From assembly GCF_963678975.1 (NCBI RefSeq), contig NC_089274.1:18741633-18805632 (forward strand): 64,000 nucleotides of DNA, in the 5' to 3' direction. The notes under the pieces were generated by a model. That model worked only from the letters and a program-made list of their open reading frames with translations. It was not told the DNA's origin and searched no databases. Of the stretch, positions 1 to 11,770 are shown piece by piece (position 1 is the stretch's first letter; the number at the start of each line of letters is the position of its first letter). This stretch comes from Dysidea avara (lineage: Eukaryota > Porifera > Demospongiae > Dictyoceratida > Dysideidae). The translations under genes were made by a program, and so were the position numbers.

Positions 1-470
1 AGTTGGCCGTGACTCTTGGCGTGGCATTGCCACAAAGTCTATCCGGTATCCCCGTACCGTACTTAGTACCCACTGGTCCTGCGTTATGGCAGACCAGTTT
101 GCCAAATAATGAGCCAACCTGCCTGCCTGCGGCAGGTCTGGTTGATGGCAATGTTCTACTCCGAGACATGCAATCTGATTCAATAGGATACTTTTCCAAT
201 TCATTATCACACTTTTTGTAAAGGTGTGTGCATGAGTCACTTGTTCCAAGTGTTCTTCTGGAATAATTTTCCTTGGCTTGGCCATCCTCTCTGGGCTCCT
301 CCCCCTCCTCGTGTTGGCTTGCGAGAGTAACCCCCGGCTGTTGGGGGGCCTGGTCGAAAAAACGGCTTGGACGTGCCAAGGGTGGACCTCATTGCCTTCA
401 CTTGATCCACATGCTGCTTCGACTTTTGGGCAAACTCTGGCCCAAATAAAGAGGGCGATGCTTTTTTCTC
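1..470 (-). pseudogene. gag C-terminus and reverse transcriptase N-terminus, truncated at the window edge
   Basis: On the minus strand about 155 codons are open from near 470 to base 1, in the frame that follows the 16-bp duplication. Near the left edge the translation contains a GRLAHYLANWS segment followed by a QWVL motif. This is the conserved opening of DIRS/Ngaro-type reverse transcriptases. The catalytic YxDD part would lie outside the window. The start is uncertain, because in these elements gag and pol often overlap or are read through. Confidence 0.6.
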
Positions 471-1321
471 TGAAGTTTGAGTCCTCCGAAGTTTGAGTCC
501 TCCTCGACCAGTGGGAGCAGTGCCTTATTCATCTGTGAGATGACCTTTGTACGTCGGAGGTGACTGATTCGGGCACTGTCCAGTAGCTTAACTGCATCTG
601 TGGCAGTGCTAACAGTTTCCTTTGGGACGTCCTGCTTTGTTTCCAGGATGGCACTAAGTGGGGCAAGGGCATCAAGCACATGGGATTGGATTGTAGCCAA
701 CTCCTTGTCCACAGCCTTGGTTGCTGGTGGTATCTCAGTTTTGAGGTAGCTATCCAGCTGAGGTGTCCGGGATGCTGTCACTTTAGGAAGAGAGTACACA
801 TTCCTTACTTTCAGGCAGTCTGCATACTCCAGTCTACTGGTACAGGCTTGTGAGATAATAGACCCCGTATCCTCAGACACTGCGGCTACGTTGGTGGGGG
901 CAGCTTGGTGCTTACCCGGTCCCATGGGCTCGATATCAGAGTTGTACTCCCACTCAACTACCTCGTTGTATTGAGGTGTATCAGGAATGTCCTCCCAGGA
1001 TTGGGTCCTCTCACAAGTGGGGCTCCTCGAGTTTCTGTCATGGCGGCCACGTGTTTCTCCCCGAGGTGGCGACACCGATCTACTCCGAGATCGCTCAGGT
1101 AAGGAGCTGGTGTTCTCTCTCCGAGAGTGTGACCCGCCTCTGTGGTCCGAACTACTCCGAGATCGTGACCTCGAGGGTGAGTGACGTCTATGGCACCGGC
1201 GAGAGTGCCGCTTGCCATGCTTCTTCCGCTTCTCCGAGCGATACTTCAGCTTATTCAAGTCATTCTGTAAGCCGTCAAACTTGTCTGAAAGGTTTTTAAC
1301 TAGAGACTCTAGTTCAGACAT
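398..1321 (-). pseudogene. gag-like frame of the left DIRS-like element, frameshifted near its end
   Basis: A 307-codon frame starts at 1321. It has a short N-terminal coiled-coil-like segment, then an Arg/Ser-rich tract (about residues 30-95), an acidic stretch, and an alpha-helical core (about residues 185-280) that matches the gag core of the copy at 3458-4759. The last 30 or so residues do not match. At 472-503 a 16-bp unit (gaagtttgagtcctcc) is duplicated in tandem, which shifts the frame. Beyond it the expected frame continues as the open frame running to base 1. The function is structural packaging of the element RNA, known for gag proteins and inferred here. It is probably inactive as it stands. 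Confidence 0.65.
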
Positions 1322-1477
1322 GACCGTTCAAAATTAACTGCGAACACGTGTTTCAGCTAAGAAAAAGGCCGAACTGGGTGGTTCGATTGTGGGTTTTTAT
1401 TTTTTATCCGGAGGATATTTTTTACTACGAAAAGCTGTTCAACTGAGAGAACTGGCCAAACACTGTTGATATGTGAG

Positions 1478-1836
1478 ACTGAGCCTTCTGAATTATAATT
1501 CATAAATGGCTCAGACCACAAAGTGGTTGCAAGCTATTTAGAATTATATGAAGAGGGTGAGGTCGAGCATATCAATGGTGTATGGCCAGTTTCCATTCTC
1601 AAACAGCTATTTCGCAGCTCTAATTATTGCACACTCCTGTGTGTTAGTTTAAAAGGAACCCACAATCGATCCCACCTCGGTCTTTGAGTAGCTTGAACTC
1701 ATGCATTACTCCGGGTGGGAGGGTGGGACCATTGATATGCTCGACCTCACCCTCTTCATATAATTCTAAATAGCTTGCAACCACTTCGTGGTCTGAGCCA
1801 TTTATGAATTACATTTCAGAGGGCTCAGTCTCACAT
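1478..1836. repeat. inverted repeat at the DIRS-like element boundary
   Basis: Bases 1478-1583 and 1731-1836 are near-perfect reverse complements of about 105 bp. Both arms include a segment ending in gaggtcgagcatatcaatgg or its complement. The spacer (about 1584-1730) is a plus-strand copy of the leader found in minus orientation at 4760-4890. The layout fits inverted terminal repeats of DIRS-type elements, or two element ends fused head to head. I cannot tell which. Confidence 0.6.
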
Positions 1837-3457
1837 ATCAGTGGTGAGGTTTGTAGCTGCAGCCAAATTCAAATGAGAGCACTGCTCTACCCTAGACTGA
1901 GGCCTCTGATAACTCTTTGGAGAGCTGATTCTGAGGACTAGTTAGTTGGCTGCTTACAGGGCGTCGATTATGACTGCCCATATATTCAGATCATTGGATG
2001 ATTGCCTGGGAGTTTGGGAGTTGAGTACCACACATATAATATCCCATTGACTACATGTGAGTATTCAGTGTGTCTGCTGTACCAATTTCAAGTGCTCAGT
2101 AAGGAGGTTATCTTGGCTCTTCGGTACTCAACTTCGCCCGGTGTAGAGATATTCATGTGGGTTATACTTATTAAATTGTAGATACCCATTAATGATAGGC
2201 ACAAGGTTTAGTTCTGACCACTTGCTCAAGGCTTCCATGGATGGCTAGTGTTGTCCTCTCCCCCTCCCCACTGGGCTACAGGAATAGCCCTTTGTAATAT
2301 CTTGCAGTTGTTTCTGCGACAGATACATGTTACGGGAAATTGGTTGGTTGTTGAGTACTGAGGGGTTTGGAGAGAAGCTTGGACCACACATCAGTCTTGT
2401 ACTTGTGACCGTGTACCAGGGTTCTGGCCAAAAGGTTTGTAGGGGGTGTTGGACTCCCCCTCGGAACAGGGTAATTGATAAGGCAATATGGTGCTCCATT
2501 GGCCTAGTGTGAACACAAAATGACCCACACGCCTCATGGATTCTGCTCTATTTGCTCAGCTTGAAACTGATTCACTTCAAACTTGAACTAATTGGCCCAG
2601 TGTTATACTACTGGTGGAGCAGTAGATGTCTGGGTTGGGCCAGTTTGGCTCAGTGTCAAAACCTTATCAAAAACCCTGCCTTGGAGTTTATGTGAAGATG
2701 TGGATTGTGATGCACTGCTTGGGGCATCACCTAACTTCTGAGGTAGCTCTGACCCTTTGTGTTTGGTGGCTTCATATCAAGGAGCAGTTATCATGTTTGG
2801 CCTTGTAGAAGTCATAGTGTTAATGTAGCAAGGATGTCACATTAGTTGTTTGAACCCATTTAACACATATCAGCTCCTATTATGTGATAGCTAGGGCTTG
2901 CTGAGACATTAATGGCTGAGTCCCATCAAGATTGATTATTCTATGGCTCATAAACAACTAACAGTATGGAATGACGGTAAGTATTGAGTGCCTATGGGCC
3001 CGGAATGGATCCTCTCTCCAGGACATCATAATCGAACCTGGTTCTGAGTTATGTATATTAAATATCTGAACTGTGAATGGTCTCAGAGCCCAGAAAAGGT
3101 AGCTCAGACCAGTGACCATTACTATATATAGATGACACCAGGTGAATTCTATACCCCCCCCCCCCCTCCTTTCCCGACCAGGGTTGACTGAGGGGGGGGG
3201 GTCTGGTTCTTACACTTTGAGGTTTGCTCCTGTATCTCAGTACTGTGAAATGTGTGGGTACCTTATCTGTTTATGTTTACCCATCATGATTTATATATTA
3301 GGACCACCGGCCCCAATGTAATGACAGTTGACGTGTATTGGGCCAGTTATTTCACTGGAAGTTGGAGGAATATTGTGATGTGATCTTGTTTAAAAGAGAA
3401 CTATTAGCATAGCTTATATGAAAATGTACTATTAGGACATCCAGCAGTCATGTATGA
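1837..3457. other. non-coding stretch between the DIRS-like fragments
   Basis: I see no convincing gene on either strand. Short open frames here have no recognisable motif. A run of C (about 3157-3166) and a run of G (about 3191-3199) lie close together and could pair. The stretch may be decayed internal sequence of the retroelement, but no protein similarity is left to prove it. Confidence 0.4.
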
Positions 3458-4759
3458 TTAGTTCTTGTTCCAATGGGGATATCGTTGGGCGCCCCGTCTC
3501 AATGGGCCAGAGTAGTGTCCTCTCCGGGAGCCCTGGCCTCTTCCGATTCTAGAATTGTATCCTCCCCCACTGTTAGAGGGTTCAGTTCGGAATTGAGTGG
3601 AGTTTTTGAGATATCCGGTTGAGGATCTCATTGCTTTGACCTGGTCAACTAAGTCCTTGGATTGTTGTGCGAATTGAGATCCAAATAGCGATGGGGCTGC
3701 TCCTTCAAAATTCTTGTCTTCATCCAGTAGTGGGAGCAGAGTTCTGTTCAGGGTGCTGACAATCTTAGTCCGTCTGTAGTGTGATATGTGGGCACTAGCG
3801 TTTCCCACCAATTCCATTGCTGCAGTTGCGGCGTTAACAGCTTGGGTATGAGTCACCTCCTCGCCCCTTGAGTTGGCCTCCACAATGGTAGTAAGAGGGG
3901 CCACAGCATCCAGGACAAACGATTGAAGCCCTGCTAGTTGGGCATCTAAAGCTTTCGTTTGAGGGGACAACTCCGCCCTCATAAATCCATCCAGCTTGGG
4001 AGTCTTTGTCTCTGCTACCTTAGGTAAGGCATAAGCATTCCTGGATTTGAGTTATTGTGCCCTTTCTGTCCTTAAGGCAAACCTCTTTGAAAGGAGGGCC
4101 TGTGTGTCGTCGGAGACCTCCACCACTCTGGTTGTGGGTATGGGCTGTGACTCATTATCTGAGTCCCCAAATTCTACTAACCCATCATAGTCGGGGTATT
4201 CTGGTATGTCATTCCAGTCTCTCCGTCTGACATGGCGTGAGTGTTGGGAGGTTGAGCGTGTTGATCCGCTTCTGGACTGGGGCCTTCCGCGACTCTGGGA
4301 AGGTGGTGGGGACCTGCCCCGTGGTGTTCTGCTCCGGGAACGGGGTGATGTTCTACTCCGAGAACGGGAAGGTGTTCTGCTCTGAGAATGGGAAGGTGTT
4401 CTGCTCCGAGAACGAATGGGTGTTCTGCTCCAAGAACGAATGGGTATTCTGCTACGAAAATGAACAGTGGTTCTAGAGTGTCATGTTGGAGTCCTGCTCC
4501 GGGAATGTCTTATTGGCGTTCTGCTCCAAGAACATCTTATTGGTGTTCTGCTCCGAGAACGTCTTATTGGCGTTCTGCTCCGAGAACGTTCAGGTGAACG
4601 GGAGTCGCTCCTTTTACGATGGCGACGGCGTCGAGATTTTTTAGACTTCTTATGTTTCCGTCTGGATTTGATGGAATTCACCTCTGCTTGTAAGTCGACA
4701 AGCTTCGTTGATAGTTCCTGGGTCAATTCAGGTACAGATCGTGACTTGAGCTGTGACAC
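3458..4759 (-). pseudogene. gag-like frame with two in-frame stops
   Basis: A single reading frame of 434 codons runs from the ATG at 4759 to the stop at 3458. It is interrupted by TGA at 4483-4481 and TAA at 4054-4052. It has the same plan as the left copy: an N-terminal helix, a basic stretch, then tandem SRSRTPIR-type repeats that continue past the first stop, an acidic segment and a helical core, ending in a Gly/Arg-rich tail. The repeat block at about 4330-4590 is tandemly repetitive DNA. The protein would be a nucleocapsid-like gag, inferred from the family. Confidence 0.7.
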
Positions 4760-4805
4760 ATGTTCGAGCTATGAAAAAGACCGAGGTGGGATTGATTGTG
4801 GGTTC

Positions 4806-4813
4806 CTTTTATA
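4806..4813 (-). promoter_or_regulatory. TATA box in the retroelement terminal region
   Basis: The minus strand reads TATAAAAG about 50 bp upstream of the gag ATG at 4759, inside the sequence shared with the other element end. At the corresponding site near 1650 the plus-strand copy reads tttaaaagg. It is probably the element's own promoter, inferred from the motif and its position. Confidence 0.45.
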
Positions 4814-4900
4814 CTAACACACCGGAGTGTGCAATAATTAGAGCTGCGAAATAGCTGTTTGAGAATGGAAACTGGCCATACACCATTGATATGTGAGACT

Positions 4901-6421
4901 GAGCCCTCTGAAATGTAATCTAGTATCCTTCCAAGGTGCCCACACACTTCATCACATGCCTTTTGCATGATCGAGTACGTGGGCACATAGGGACGAGAGT
5001 ATAGTAAGTGTAGTTTTACAATGTGTATGGCTTCAATTTTTTTCTAAGCTTGTAGTTTTATATGCTTGATTGCACTTCTTTCAATTGAATGTGTAAATAT
5101 ATGTTGTCTTCCATATATGCACTGGGGTTTAACTACCATTCTCAGGGTTTAACTACCATATACTCCCAGTTTTTTACTTTGATGTAGGCTTCAGTGGGAT
5201 GGAAGTATAAATATCTCCTCTTCTTCCTCATACTAAAAATATGCAACCACCTGTTACCCTGTATGACATAGCTGGCTACCATTTCATCACATGTACACAC
5301 TTTTCATCTCACAGTACACTTTCTTGAGCCACATACACTCACTCTACCTAGCTCACATGCTGGACAGGAACCTTGTATTCCAAAGTGAGGTTATATTCGG
5401 CCTAATTCACTTCATTCAACCAACATAAAATACACAATCATCTTTTTCTTATAACAAGGTACAACAAAATAAAAAGGACATTTACGTGTGTTTATATTGA
5501 AATATTTGTTGCACTTGAAACAGTTTTCACCCATGATTGTATTACTGTAGAGTAATGTTCTGTTATGGTTAATATCATTGCTATTGTGATAAAATCATGA
5601 TATGATAACTGTATTGAGGCTATTTTTACACTTTGTGATATGTTGAGTTGATGAGATATATCATGTTGTTTGCAAAATACAATACCATCAATGTAACTGT
5701 CTTACAACAACAAATTACATTCAAGCCATGGTTCACACAATGTAGTGATAATATCAATTATCATGATAAATACTCCCACAATATGTTGTGGTACGCTTTT
5801 CAGTATAAATTGCCCAATGCTGGTTATGGTGACTGTTCTATTAGAGTATCTGAATTGTACCTGTTTGACTGCATCATAAACCTTGAAATTGTTTCCATAA
5901 AATGACTGTGTGTGTCTTTGTCTTTCTAAATCCACATGAGCAAAATATTTATGCTAAAAACAGTCTGTATGTGAGAAATACAGGCCATGTAGAGCCTGTA
6001 TGAATCTTTCAGATAGGTGAGCATTGCTTTAAGGTGCTCTTCATTTTCATACACGGACATGCCTCAATTCAACTTAAGGAATTTGCCTTTCCTAGTAGCC
6101 TACAAGGCTATATAGCTACACTTTTTAATCCTCATTGGAAAATCATTTTAGAAACTTGCTTCATTCGTGTTTCAACTTTCTCTCAAGAATTTCTATAAGA
6201 ACACAAGAGAACTCTAAAACAGTAGATAAGATACTTCTGTGCATATCCTATAGTTTAAAGTGGTTTGTTCCAATAGTGCTTCCTTCTAGCAGCAGTTGGT
6301 TTATTTAATTTAGCAAGGAATTGTTAAATGAATTATTAATTGAGGTAGGATTGAATTGGGTGATTGCTTGTAAATTAAATGTTGTACTGTGATAATCCCT
6401 TGTATTATAGGGATCACAAAG
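4901..6421. other. AT-rich intergenic region upstream of the NRF-like gene
   Basis: No gene is evident. A short direct repeat of ggtttaactaccat occurs at about 5127-5160. The stretch 6100-6290 resembles 23640-23790 in the pseudokinase-kelch intron; both contain a run ending gtttaaagtggt, so this is a dispersed repeat. A tgtattatag just before 6411 looks like a 3' splice acceptor, which suggests that a 5' untranslated exon of the NRF-like gene lies in this region. Confidence 0.4.
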
Positions 6422-8710
6422 ATGAAAATGACAATGATGTTATTGATGATGATGGTGTGGGGGTTGACTGGTGTGGTGTGCGGTCAAGATGATGATGATG
6501 ATGATGTATCATTGAAGTATTACAGAGCTAATCACCTGTATTCTGTTGTCAACCAGTGGTCAGAATACTTTGATCCTGTTTTGATGATTAATGTATGGAG
6601 GAGAATGATTGAAGAAACTACTGAACCACTGGATCAAGATAGTTGTTTGATGGGATTGTATCATATTGTGACAGCCTTTATCAACAATGATACTGATGCT
6701 ACTAAATATTTTGACTCTTGGGGTAAACCAGGTACTGCACTTCTTCAAGGCAGCATCATCTACTGGGGCTATTATGATGAGTGTATCAACTTGCAGGATA
6801 CTGCAATAAACAAAACTGGGTATTGCCGATTTAAAATTATTGCTGCGTCTAACGTTTCTAGGCAGTCACTATCGCTTGAAGTAGGATTATGTTATCCATG
6901 GCAATGTTCACCTGGTGAATTCAGTAAGATCATAAATAATTCACTGATTCAAATTAATGAATATATTAATAGTAGTGGTCTATTGCCAGCATCAGTTTAT
7001 TTTACTGTGGACCCTACCATTCCAGTTTATTGTCCTTGGCGTGACTTAGATTATGATGCTGGTACCATCATCATGTTGGTGGTGTGTGGTTTGTTGGTTG
7101 TTCTGGCTTTGTTAGGTAGTCTAGTTGATGGAGTAGATTGGTATTATGAGGAATGGTGGGTCAAACCAAACAGCAGTGATGACTCCAGTATTACAGACAA
7201 TGTAGCTAATGGCCAAACAAGTGGTTATTCAAGTATAGCAAGTGACGAGAACTCTGAGTACACAAATGAAGGTGAAAGTAAGTATAAGAAGGTCTCACGT
7301 AGAAGGTCAGCTAAATGTAATCCACTCAGTTTGAGCAGAGATTTTCTGCGATGTTTTTCTTTGTACAAAACTGTTCCTGCAATCTTGGCTACTCATCAGC
7401 CAGAAGGAGCCATCACTTGTCTCAATGGGATAAGAGTTATTGGCATGTTTTGGATTATACTATCTCATGCTTTTGTAAATGGGACTAACTTACAAATTGC
7501 TGATAATCCCTTATATGTAAAGCATCATTCATATACACGGTTTACATTTCAAGTAATCTCTAATGGATTTCTTGCTGTTGACAATTTTCTGTTACTGAGT
7601 GGAATGTTAATTACTTATTTGGTGCTAAGAGAGATGGACCGTCGTAAAGGAAAGATACCAATGGTCTTTTTTTATTTGCACCGATATGTTCGTGTCTCTC
7701 CTCTTTATTACTTTGTGTTGTTCCTGTGGTTTAAAGTAGTCCCTCATCTTGGGCATGGACCAAATTGGCTCTATACTGATCGTCACAGCTGTGACAAATA
7801 TTGGTGGACCAATGTGTTATACATAAACAACTTTCACCCTGACTATAACAACATCTGCTTCATCATATCATGGTACTTGGCAGTAGACACACAATTGTTC
7901 ATCTTTGTTCCAATATTTCTTTATTTACTCTACTACTATTGGCCAGCTGGAGTGGCAGCATTATTAGCTACTTTGTGTGCTAGTTGGACTACTACTGGAA
8001 TAATTGCTGGTGTCAACGAGTATAATGCTAATGCGATTAAAGATGCTTTTAGCGGAATCTACGGCACTGGTGTGTTAGAGTATCCTGATTCTCGGACAGA
8101 CATTTATGAGAAACCATACTGCCGAGCTGGTGCATATTTGGTGGGTATGCTGCTTGGATTTGTTTTGCACAAGAAATGGGAGCCTCCAAAGAATCTACGA
8201 GTTCGAATACCATTTTATGGAGTCATGTGGATATTAGCAGTAGTGTTGTGCATTACACCTGTGTATGGACTGTATGGGAGTTTCAATGGTCACGAGTTTT
8301 CAGATTTTGAGAATATCACTTACTACATGTTCAGTGCTACAGGATACAGTATTGGTCTCTCATGTGTGATCTATGCATGTCATAATGGTTATGGGTTCAT
8401 CATTAACACCATCTTATCATGGAAGCTCTGGGTCCCCCTTGGTCGATTGACGTTTGCAGCTTACCTCATCCATGTGCCATTGTACATCTTTTATTTTGCT
8501 ACTCTGCAAACAAGAGTTTTGATGACTGATTACTTGACTATGCTGGCAGTTATTGCTAATATAGGATTAAGCTATTCAGTGGGGCTAGTCATTGTGGCTT
8601 TGGTTGAGTATCCTTTTGCTTATTTAGTGCTGTTTGTATACAAGGTATTTGGATTTGATTTTGAAAAGGACAGGAAAAATCAAAAGAGGAAAGCTTTGTC
8701 AGCAAACTAA
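6422..8710 (+). CDS. NRF-6-like integral membrane acyltransferase (nose resistant to fluoxetine family)
   Basis: An intron-free frame of 762 codons from the ATG at 6422. A longer reading begins only at a GTG and crosses a likely splice acceptor, so 6422 is preferred. Residues 1-22 form a signal peptide, followed by an Asp run. Residues about 30-205 are the Cys-containing extracellular NRF domain with several N-glycosylation sequons. A membrane segment lies at about 212-233, then a Ser-rich cytoplasmic loop. From about residue 332 to 740 there is a multi-pass acyltransferase-3 domain that opens with a CLNGIRVIGMFW motif and keeps an LSHAF histidine. In nematodes this family acts in lipid transport or uptake; the substrate here is unknown. 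Length fits the family. A decayed partial copy lies at 17303-17920. Confidence 0.93.
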   Translation: MKMTMMLLMMMVWGLTGVVCGQDDDDDDVSLKYYRANHLYSVVNQWSEYFDPVLMINVWRRMIEETTEPLDQDSCLMGLYHIVTAFINNDTDATKYFDSWGKPGTALLQGSIIYWGYYDECINLQDTAINKTGYCRFKIIAASNVSRQSLSLEVGLCYPWQCSPGEFSKIINNSLIQINEYINSSGLLPASVYFTVDPTIPVYCPWRDLDYDAGTIIMLVVCGLLVVLALLGSLVDGVDWYYEEWWVKPNSSDDSSITDNVANGQTSGYSSIASDENSEYTNEGESKYKKVSRRRSAKCNPLSLSRDFLRCFSLYKTVPAILATHQPEGAITCLNGIRVIGMFWIILSHAFVNGTNLQIADNPLYVKHHSYTRFTFQVISNGFLAVDNFLLLSGMLITYLVLREMDRRKGKIPMVFFYLHRYVRVSPLYYFVLFLWFKVVPHLGHGPNWLYTDRHSCDKYWWTNVLYINNFHPDYNNICFIISWYLAVDTQLFIFVPIFLYLLYYYWPAGVAALLATLCASWTTTGIIAGVNEYNANAIKDAFSGIYGTGVLEYPDSRTDIYEKPYCRAGAYLVGMLLGFVLHKKWEPPKNLRVRIPFYGVMWILAVVLCITPVYGLYGSFNGHEFSDFENITYYMFSATGYSIGLSCVIYACHNGYGFIINTILSWKLWVPLGRLTFAAYLIHVPLYIFYFATLQTRVLMTDYLTMLAVIANIGLSYSVGLVIVALVEYPFAYLVLFVYKVFGFDFEKDRKNQKRKALSAN

Positions 8711-10560
8711 TTTGTAGCCAATTAATTGACATGTAGATATGTTTTGTTTCAATAGTTCTCATTTTTCTTCAATTTTCCATTCACACCCCACATCATTGAT
8801 TATTCTTGTACATATTACTTCAAATCATTCAAAATTAATATTGTTAATTACAGTGGTAAATAGGGTATGCAAGTGGTCTACCATGTTTCTCCAACTTTTT
8901 GTTTATGGTGTTAACTGATAACAGAGGTTCATGTATTGCATGCAAATAGTCTATGTGACATTCAGATTACATGTAGTACTGTGATATAGTAGTAACTCAA
9001 GGGCATATTTAAGGTGGTTTCTTGGGCTTCTGGAAACCCCCTCTAAAATTTTAACTTATGTTACAGCAGGATTCAACCCAGAATATTAAGCTAGGGGGCA
9101 AAGTAAGCTGCTTTGGATTCTAGGGGGCTCTGGGGGCATGCTCCCCTGAAAAATTTAGGTGTAAATATACTAAATTTTGGTGAAATTTTACTGTGGTGCC
9201 ATTGAATATTGTCCATTCAATTATAGTACTTTGGGATCAATGAAACCTTTTCACTTATGCATTAGATATAAACCTGGGGGGGGCCAATAGCTGACCTAGG
9301 GGGCACAGCCCCTCCCCCCCCCATGAGGAACACTGACTATCTTAGTATGGCGGCACAAAATTATTGTACATGCAGGAACAGAGCAATATAGCTACAGTTT
9401 AATAGAAAACTTACATTGGTTCCTCAAACCAATAATATTTAGGGATACTAAAGATCAAGATGCTATATTCAGATATATTCTTAATAGAGCAGTCAATAGA
9501 ACATGCATAAAGAAATACAATAATTTAATAAATCTTGAAGGTTAAGTAGCTAAATCTTAAGATTTTTCATTTCAGTTGGAGAATTTGGACCACTATAATA
9601 ACTGGATTATGACCACTGCAGCCAATTAATCAGGTTTCTGACTCCCTGCTTCACAGACTTACTGTTAGCCTCCTTGCAGGTCCCTAGAGGGATAGTTGTC
9701 AAATTATGAATCTATAAATTTTGAAGCATTTTAGTATTCACAATCTCACAGCCTGTACCTATACTATATACCAAATATGGAAACCACCTTGCTGGATATC
9801 CCCTATCATTTGATGACTCAACCTCAGAAATGTAATATTAAATTTTGTACATACCTATTTTTGACTAGTGCATTCAATGGTTCACCTATGTTACTATTAT
9901 ATCTGTTGTGAGGATCTCATTAGTACATAGTGACAGTAATCTCAGAATATCAGGGCTTGTAGCTTTTGTAAGTGAGAAAGTAAAGCTGCATGGAGTAATT
10001 TTTATTTGGTAAATAAGATACACAAATCAAAATCATTAATAAACTAAGGGTGAATTTAATTTCTCTCTAAATCCTTTGCAGATTTTAAATATAATTGTAC
10101 TATATAGTGTCTTACCCCATCAGGGGCTTACTAATTAATAAAAAAATGAAATGAAAATAGAGTTATAACTTAAGGTGAATTTACCAGGAGCTTAACATGG
10201 ATACTCTCCCCCTTATAAACTCTTGCAAAACATTTAGTTTATGGCATGCTAGAATTGTACGGGCTAAGGTTGAATGGGTTTTGTGTGTGTGTGTGTCTGC
10301 CAGTGTCTAACTGCATGGATAGCTCCCTACTACTATATGTAACTCCAAATAGCTACATCCATACAATCTTAAAAATGATTGTAACCAAAATTGTGGGGCT
10401 GAGCTACTTGTCTTAATCCCTTAAATTGAACGTGTGTATGTGATTAGAATATAGCAAAGTGAAAAATGAATGTCAAAATCATAAATCATTAACTATACAT
10501 GTTGGACCACTCCAAGTAGTTACAAGACATTAAAACACACAGACCAAATTAAAAATACCA
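8711..10560. other. intergenic region, degraded repeats
   Basis: Between the NRF-like stop and the ADA-A stop I find no gene. Bases 9000-9330 contain G-rich and C-rich runs inside what looks like an old interspersed repeat. About 9370-10160 is AT-rich, with the dispersed motif ATAGAGCAGTCA at 9484. A short GT run lies at about 10281-10294. Confidence 0.35.
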
Positions 10561-11733
10561 CTAGCTACCAATGTTATATTGTGTCTCAACTTCGCTAAAC
10601 TTATGAAGGACTTTTTCTTTAAGCAACTGCTTTTTGTCATCAGATAAGAAAGCAGCGTCAACACCATTTAGCACCTGTAAAACATAAAACCAACACACTA
10701 TAAAACAAATTTACTGATAGAACTTACAGATAGTTTTATCTGCTTGTAGTTTAGTCCAAACTCATTACTAGCCATAATGTAATCATCTATAAGGGTTTTC
10801 CTCATGACACAGGGATCATCAGAGTTGATAGAGAAATTGACCCCATCACTACTGAACCTACAATAATCCATGATACTACCTACACACAGAACAAGAGGCC
10901 ACCGCCATGTTAACCTTTGTATTGCATGGGGTGCACCCAATCTCTGGGAGCCAGTATGAATACTGGATAGTGGACACAACTGCCAATTGAAACAAGCAGC
11001 ACATGATCATCATGTGCATGAAATACATTGTATATTGTATTGTAGTCAATATGGAATGCTCACATGAGCAAGTGGTCCGAAGTACTGCATGCAAAATAAA
11101 ATTTCGCGACTTTTACATTTGCTGGTGATTATTCATAAATGAAGCTTAGTGACTCTCTAAAACATGCAAGTAAACTAATATCACACAAAAGTTATTAAAT
11201 TTACAGCAGGTTTTATACATATATATATACATCCATGCATGCTTTAATCATAACTATCAACTAAGACACATCAAGCATAAAAAAGTGCCACACAAACAAT
11301 TAACTGTTTGTTGCAAAAGATAGAGGTATTCAAAAAGAACAGTCATTACACTCTAATAGAGCAGTCACATGTAAAAATAAATATTGTCAGTGCAAATAAT
11401 ATGAAAATGCTTTATCCTTAACTAGAGAATTACAAATACATGCAAAACTTTTATCAACAAACTCCCTGCCTCCATTAGGACACTATAAAGTTAACTATAT
11501 ATTTCTGCTCCACTGCCTGCCTGGTCATTTTAAGGAACTGTGCAATCATTTTGTACACATCTTTAAGCCATACAACTGCTACACAGTATCTATATAAAGC
11601 TTTATGTATATCAGTAGACATTACCTCAAAGTGAACATTAGATTTCTTAGCTATTGTGAAAATATCCTCATCCTCCAGCACCCTGTAGCCATGACCTATC
11701 CTCTCAGCTCCCAATACCTCAATTGCCTATAAC

Positions 11734-11770
<37 letters not shown>

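Larger units (their letters stand above)
1..1500 (-). mobile_element. DIRS-like retrotransposon, left copy, cut by the window edge
   Basis: Read on the minus strand this is the 5' part of a tyrosine-recombinase-class (DIRS-like) retroelement: a leader (about 1500 to 1322), an Arg/Ser-rich gag frame (1321 to 398) and the beginning of a reverse transcriptase frame that leaves the window at base 1. The leader resembles that of the second copy near 4760-4900; both carry an AACCCACAATC motif and a similar stretch before the gag ATG. The rest of pol and any recombinase gene lie outside the window. Family assignment rests on the gag type and on the RT N-terminal motif. The recombinase itself is not visible here. 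Confidence 0.7.
3458..4900 (-). mobile_element. DIRS-like retrotransposon, second copy, gag-only remnant
   Basis: Read on the minus strand: a terminal region with a TATA box (about 4900-4806), a leader, and one complete-length but broken gag frame ending at 3458. No reverse transcriptase or recombinase follows on the minus strand, so this is a deletion derivative. The terminal segment (attacatttcagagggctca and onward) recurs at about 1800-1836 in the opposite orientation, so at least two element ends are tangled together here. Confidence 0.65.

Noticed and set aside
2245-2808. Several 60-84-codon frames between the DIRS-like fragments
   Set aside because: Overlapping frames on both strands without motifs, splice logic or similarity to the retroelement proteins.
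6389-6421. Upstream extension of the NRF-like frame
   Set aside because: It begins at a GTG and crosses a likely splice acceptor (tattatag). The ATG at 6422 gives a proper signal peptide.
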